The notes under the pieces are model-generated. The model worked only from the letters and a program-made list of their open reading frames with translations, was not told the DNA's origin and did not search any database. DNA of 64,000 nt from NCBI RefSeq assembly GCF_003864255.1, contig NZ_QWEZ01000002.1:434001-498000 (forward strand), written 5' to 3'. A program made the translations under genes and the position numbers. This document shows positions 60,375 to 64,000 of this stretch, piece after piece; positions within the stretch are counted from its first letter, which is position 1; each line of letters opens with the position of its first letter. The DNA comes from Aestuariirhabdus litorea (GTDB taxonomy: Bacteria > Pseudomonadota > Gammaproteobacteria > Pseudomonadales > Aestuariirhabdaceae).

Positions 60375-61688
60375 ATGAACGATAAAACCAACAGTCTCGA
60401 CGCATTCTGGATGCCCTTTACTGCTAATCGCCAGTTTAAGGCGGCCCCACGCATTCTCACAGAAGCCAAGGGGATGTATTACAAGGCCGATGATGGACGT
60501 GAAATTCTTGATGGCACCGCCGGGCTCTGGTGCTGCAACGCCGGCCATAGCCGCGAGCAGATTACCGAGGCGGTTTCCCGCCAGATCGCCAAGCTGGATT
60601 ATGCCCCCCCCTTCCAGATGGGACACCCTCTGCCGTTTGAGCTGGCCGAGCGCCTGACGCAGCACAGCCCTGAGGGACTTAACCGGGTCTTCTTTACCAA
60701 CTCCGGCTCCGAGTCGGTGGATACAGCATTAAAAATCGCGATCGCCTACCACCGCCTGCGTGGGCAGGGTACCCGCCAGCGCCTGGTGGGTCGTGAAAAG
60801 GGCTACCACGGTGTTGGCTTTGGAGGCATATCCGTTGGTGGGCTGGTGAACAACCGTAAGTTCTTTGGCTCCCTTCTGAACGGTGTGGACCATCTCCCCC
60901 ACACTCTCAATATCAAGGCTAACGCGTTCACTAAAGGGTTGCCTGAAAACGGAGCCGAGCTGGCCAACGAGCTGGAGAACATTGTTGCCCTGCACGATGC
61001 CTCCTGCATCGCTGCCGTGATTGTTGAGCCCTTCGCAGGCTCCGCCGGGGTGGTGCTGCCGCCCGAAGGCTACCTCAAGCGGTTGCGTGAGATCTGTACC
61101 AAGCACGGCATCCTGCTGATTTTCGACGAGGTGATCAGTGGCTATGGCCGTATCGGCGACGCTTTCGCGGCCAACCGCTTCGGGGTCAAGCCTGACATCA
61201 TCACCACTGCCAAGGGGCTCACCAACGGTGCCATCCCGATGGGAGCGGTCTTTGTCAGCGACGACATCTACAACACCTTTATGGACGGTCCCGAGGGGAT
61301 TGAGCTGTTCCACGGCTATACCTACTCTGGCCATCCGGTGGCCGCCGCCGCAGGCCTGGCAACGCTTGATATCTACGAGCAGGAGGGTCTGTTCTCCCGT
61401 GCACTGGAGCTGGAGTCCTACTGGCAGGAGGCGGTACATAGCCTGAAAGGCGAGCCCAACATCATCGATATCCGCAATATTGGGCTGGTGGCCGGTATCG
61501 AGTTTGCTCCCTCCGAGGCGGGGGTTGGCAAGCGTGGATACGAGGTGTTCCTGAACTGCTTCGAGCAGGGTTGCTTGGTGCGAGCCACCGGTGACATCAT
61601 CGCCATGTCACCCCCGCTGATTATCGAGAAGCCACAGATTGATCGCCTGGTGGAGAGCATCGCCAAGGCGGCTCGAGCCGTAAGCTAA
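60375..61688 (+). CDS. Omega-amino acid:pyruvate aminotransferase (class III, PLP)
   Basis: 437-residue class III aminotransferase. HWMPF-like start (FWMPFTANRQFK), PLP-site FFTNSGSESVDTALK, REKGYHGVGFGG, LLIFDEVISGYGR and Schiff-base Lys in TTAKGLTNGAIPMG. It resembles beta-alanine-pyruvate aminotransferase (BauA/OapT). Pairing with a PuuC-like dehydrogenase points to polyamine or omega-amino acid catabolism. ATG at 60375. Confidence 0.88.
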   Translation: MNDKTNSLDAFWMPFTANRQFKAAPRILTEAKGMYYKADDGREILDGTAGLWCCNAGHSREQITEAVSRQIAKLDYAPPFQMGHPLPFELAERLTQHSPEGLNRVFFTNSGSESVDTALKIAIAYHRLRGQGTRQRLVGREKGYHGVGFGGISVGGLVNNRKFFGSLLNGVDHLPHTLNIKANAFTKGLPENGAELANELENIVALHDASCIAAVIVEPFAGSAGVVLPPEGYLKRLREICTKHGILLIFDEVISGYGRIGDAFAANRFGVKPDIITTAKGLTNGAIPMGAVFVSDDIYNTFMDGPEGIELFHGYTYSGHPVAAAAGLATLDIYEQEGLFSRALELESYWQEAVHSLKGEPNIIDIRNIGLVAGIEFAPSEAGVGKRGYEVFLNCFEQGCLVRATGDIIAMSPPLIIEKPQIDRLVESIAKAARAVS

Positions 61689-61710
61689 CGCACTATTGGC
61701 TAATTACCCT

Positions 61711-61744
61711 AAAGCCACTGCACCTTCGGGGCAGTGGCTTTCTT
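61711..61744. terminator. Bidirectional terminator between aminotransferase and chemoreceptor genes
   Basis: AAAGCCACTGC, loop ACCTTCGGG, GCAGTGGCTTT. Perfect 11-bp stem with A and T tracts on either side; serves both converging genes. Confidence 0.85.
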
Positions 61745-61752
61745 ATACCGCG

Positions 61753-63402
61753 CTATTCATTTTCAGCCCGGTAGCCGATACGGAAACACCCCCAGTGGCG
61801 TCCCTTCAGTTGGATAGGGACCGACAGGTCGTGCATCACCTCCCCGGTGTCGCGCTTGTAAGTTTGCAGCAGGCAGGGGGTGGTGTTCTTGGCGCATCGC
61901 TGGCCGGTGCGGTCACCAAAAATGCGCTTGGTGCGGTTGTTCAGCAGGTCTTTTTCATAATCACCACTCAGCGGCTGTGTGTAGCGCTTGTTGTGGGTGC
62001 CGAAATAACCCTGATTGTCAGTGGCACCGGCGTAGGCCAGCTCCTCCATCCGCTCCAGGATCGGCTCCTGTATGGGCGGTAGCACCCGATCTGTGTAATC
62101 GTCGAAGCGGGTGGTGAACTTCTGTGGGTTGGTGCCCTGAACTGGCTGGTAGTTTCGGTCAAAGAGGTCGTCCAGGTTGACCAGCCCCTTGTCCATATCG
62201 CTCTCGAAGCGGGTGACGATGGCCTGGGCCGCCAACTCTGCTTCGGACCGTACCTGACTGTGCAATGACTGAACCCCCAACTCCATCAGGTTGGCATGAA
62301 GCTGCTCGGCGACATCGGATAACTCCAGTGCCCGCCCGGATACCTGGTCGACACTGCCTTCGGTGTGGTGCAGGTGGCTGCGAACCGACTCGATAGCGCT
62401 GCCAATGCCATCGACTTCGGTCTTATTGGCGGTGGCACCCTCGGAGATAGAGATGGACTGCTCCTGCATGCGCTCCACCATGGAGTGTATATTATGGAGC
62501 TGGTCGGCGACGGCCTGGTTTTTGGTTTCCGATTGGCCGATGGCGCTGCCCAGGTTTCCCATGGTTTCGACCGCTTGGTGAATATCCTGGCTGATGCTGG
62601 TGATCATCACACCGATCTCGTTGGTGGCCGCCGACGTTTTCTGGGCCAGGTTGCGTACCTCATCAGCCACCACCGCAAAACCTCGCCCCTGCTCGCCGGC
62701 GCGGGCCGCCTCAATGGCAGCGTTGAGAGCAAGCAGGTTAGTCTGCTCAGCAATACCACTGATGACAGTGGTGATCTGCTGGATCTGGTTGGACTTGGTT
62801 TCCAGGCTGGAGACAAAACGGGCGGTCTCCTGAGCCTTGGCGCTGGTTTCGCGCATCTGTTGCATCGCCTGGTCAATCGCCTCCTGCCCCGCTGCACTGG
62901 AGCCAAGGGTTTCATGGCCAAGTTGTGCCGCCTCGTCAGCGGAAAGCTTGACCTGGTTGGCGTTGTCCTGAATGCGGCTGGCCGCCTCGGCGATCCCCTC
63001 AATATCCCCCACTTCAGCATGGATCTTGGTAGTGATGGTGTCGGACTGGTGGGAGACCTCGGCGGCGGCGATGGCGATCTGGCTGCTGCGGGACTCCAGA
63101 CTTTGAAGACGACTCTTGAGTGTTTCAAGAGCAACCAGAATGGGCGAGCTATCGTCGTTGGCAGGAGCGGGCGGAGATTTTCCTTGCAACGTGGCGAGCG
63201 TATAGTCGAGCACGATTTTGGATGATTGTGATGTCACTCGACTGAGTATGGTGAGGGTAATCACGGCAGCGCCAGCGACGGCCACCAATAATGAGGCGGT
63301 ATCGGGTAGAACGGTATTACTGGCCAATCCAAGTAGTAATCCGCTCGTGGTGCCGATGACTACTGAAGCCAGTTTGGGCAAATAAACAGGTGGGGTCGTC
63401 AC
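61753..63402 (-). CDS. Methyl-accepting chemotaxis protein with C-terminal sensor-like domain
   Basis: 549-residue chemoreceptor. Two N-terminal hydrophobic segments (residues ~8-55) with almost no periplasmic loop; coiled coil; cytoplasmic hairpin with [20 protein letters not shown] near residue 235. The C-terminal ~150 residues ([14 protein letters not shown] through [12 protein letters not shown]) look like a cytoplasmic sensory domain placed after the signalling domain, as in some marine bacterial receptors. GTG start after AAAGGT. Confidence 0.88.
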   Translation of the reverse strand: MTTPPVYLPKLASVVIGTTSGLLLGLASNTVLPDTASLLVAVAGAAVITLTILSRVTSQSSKIVLDYTLATLQGKSPPAPANDDSSPILVALETLKSRLQSLESRSSQIAIAAAEVSHQSDTITTKIHAEVGDIEGIAEAASRIQDNANQVKLSADEAAQLGHETLGSSAAGQEAIDQAMQQMRETSAKAQETARFVSSLETKSNQIQQITTVISGIAEQTNLLALNAAIEAARAGEQGRGFAVVADEVRNLAQKTSAATNEIGVMITSISQDIHQAVETMGNLGSAIGQSETKNQAVADQLHNIHSMVERMQEQSISISEGATANKTEVDGIGSAIESVRSHLHHTEGSVDQVSGRALELSDVAEQLHANLMELGVQSLHSQVRSEAELAAQAIVTRFESDMDKGLVNLDDLFDRNYQPVQGTNPQKFTTRFDDYTDRVLPPIQEPILERMEELAYAGATDNQGYFGTHNKRYTQPLSGDYEKDLLNNRTKRIFGDRTGQRCAKNTTPCLLQTYKRDTGEVMHDLSVPIQLKGRHWGCFRIGYRAENE

Positions 63403-63583
63403 AGAATTTACCTTTTATCAATGTAGGGTGGTTGAGCTGTTTGGCTGCCAGAATAGATTTGTCGGCTTGGTTTAAATAATATTTAGAATTAAGCAATATA
63501 TAATTGATGTGTCAACTTAAGGGTGGGTGAGCCCCTTGCACAACGCCCTGTCACCAGTGTTTAATAGCGGCGAGCTTCAGTAC

Positions 63584-63657
63584 GCGGGTGTAGTTCAATG
63601 GTAGAACGGCAGCTTCCCAAGCTGCATACGAGGGTTCGATTCCCTTCACCCGCTCCA
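63584..63657 (+). tRNA. tRNA-Gly (anticodon CCC)
   Basis: Full cloverleaf: acceptor GCGGGTG paired with CACCCGC, D-loop AGTTCAATGGT, anticodon stem GCAGC/GCTGC with loop TTCCCAA (anticodon CCC), T-loop GGTTCGATTCC, and an encoded CCA. Discriminator T. Confidence 0.93.
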
Positions 63658-63770
63658 TTTTCCCTGCCTTGATCCCGATACCATCCAGCACCATAGCCGG
63701 AATGCGCAACTTTCGGGTGGCTAGAGGGTGCAGGAGGCTTCACACTGCCCTCTGTGCCTCTCAACCGGAT

Positions 63771-63986
63771 CACTCCGATGACTCCCGCCAGCCTTCTCAC
63801 CTTGTTCTGCTTGCCGCCATCTGGGGAGGCTCCTTCCTGTTTATGCGCATGGCCGCCCCGGTGGTGGTGGCCGTATGGCTGATCGAGTCACGGGAGGGGT
63901 TGGCGGCGCTTTTTGTATTGCAGGTGGCCTTGTTGAGCCGCCACCGGTTGCAGTGGCGGTGCCACTGGCGTCATTACCTGAAGTGA
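63771..63986 (+). pseudogene. Frameshifted and truncated EamA/DMT-family transporter
   Basis: The string LVLLAAIWGGSFLFMRMAAP followed by LIESREGLAALFVLQVALL is the first two helices of an EamA/DMT transporter. Its natural start (ATGACTCCCGCC, near 63778) is in a different frame from the body, which implies a frameshift near 63800. The frame then ends at a TGA at 63984 after about 60 codons instead of ~290. The gene is probably inactive unless a sequencing error is present or the rest continues beyond the window in another frame. Confidence 0.55.
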
Positions 63987-64000
63987 GGATAACTTTTTCC

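Overview
The window is a piece of a gammaproteobacterial chromosome around the replication origin. The best fit from gene content and order is a marine, Oceanospirillales/Pseudomonadales-like bacterium; this is inferred, since no 16S gene is present. The conserved core runs gyrB-recF-dnaN-dnaA leftwards (minus strand) and rpmH-rnpA-yidC-mnmE-mnmG-rsmG-parA-parB-atpIBEFHAGDC-glmU-glmS rightwards (plus strand) from the dnaA/rpmH divergence point. Two DnaA-box clusters (dnaA-rpmH and mnmE-mnmG gaps) and two parS palindromes inside recF mark the origin and its ParB partition region.

Left of gyrB (1-19.3 kb) lies accessory DNA. At the far left is the transposition operon of a Tn7-like transposon (tnsA-tnsB-tnsC-tniQ, minus strand, tniQ cut by the window edge), with its tnsA-proximal end probably in the AT-rich gap around 4.0-4.6 kb. 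Next come an orphan sigma-factor-like gene, a helix-turn-helix protein, a 47-residue Asn/Gly-rich protein and a type I restriction-modification operon (hsdM-hsdS-...-hsdR). That operon carries four embedded genes: an FRG-domain protein, two different PD-(D/E)xK-type nuclease-like proteins and one unrecognised protein. A Fic-like/XRE pair follows. The left side ends at a duplicated stretch of the gyrB 3' flank that brackets a 66-residue orphan gene. Several phased repeat arrays sit in the gaps: 10-bp, 21-bp, 30-bp and 46-bp direct repeats, plus 19-mers 20 bp apart. They look like operators or iterons.

Right of glmS (45.3 kb on) the canonical Tn7 site is empty of transposase genes. There follow a choline-to-glycine-betaine locus (betI-betB-betA) with its choline ABC transporter (choX-choW-choV), a tandem HD/HD-GYP signalling protein, a PagL-like lipid A deacylase, a dCMP-deaminase-like enzyme, a YgiQ radical-SAM protein, a divergent pair of polyamine/omega-amino-acid catabolic enzymes (PuuC-like aldehyde dehydrogenase and omega-aminotransferase), a chemoreceptor, a tRNA-Gly and a broken EamA-type transporter gene.

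The strongest candidates for something not fully described are the four-gene insert in the type I R-M operon, the Fic-like/XRE pair with its repeats, the 21-bp palindrome array beside hsdM, and the gyrB-terminator duplication with 19-mer iteron-like repeats. All functional assignments come from motifs read by eye; no database search was run.
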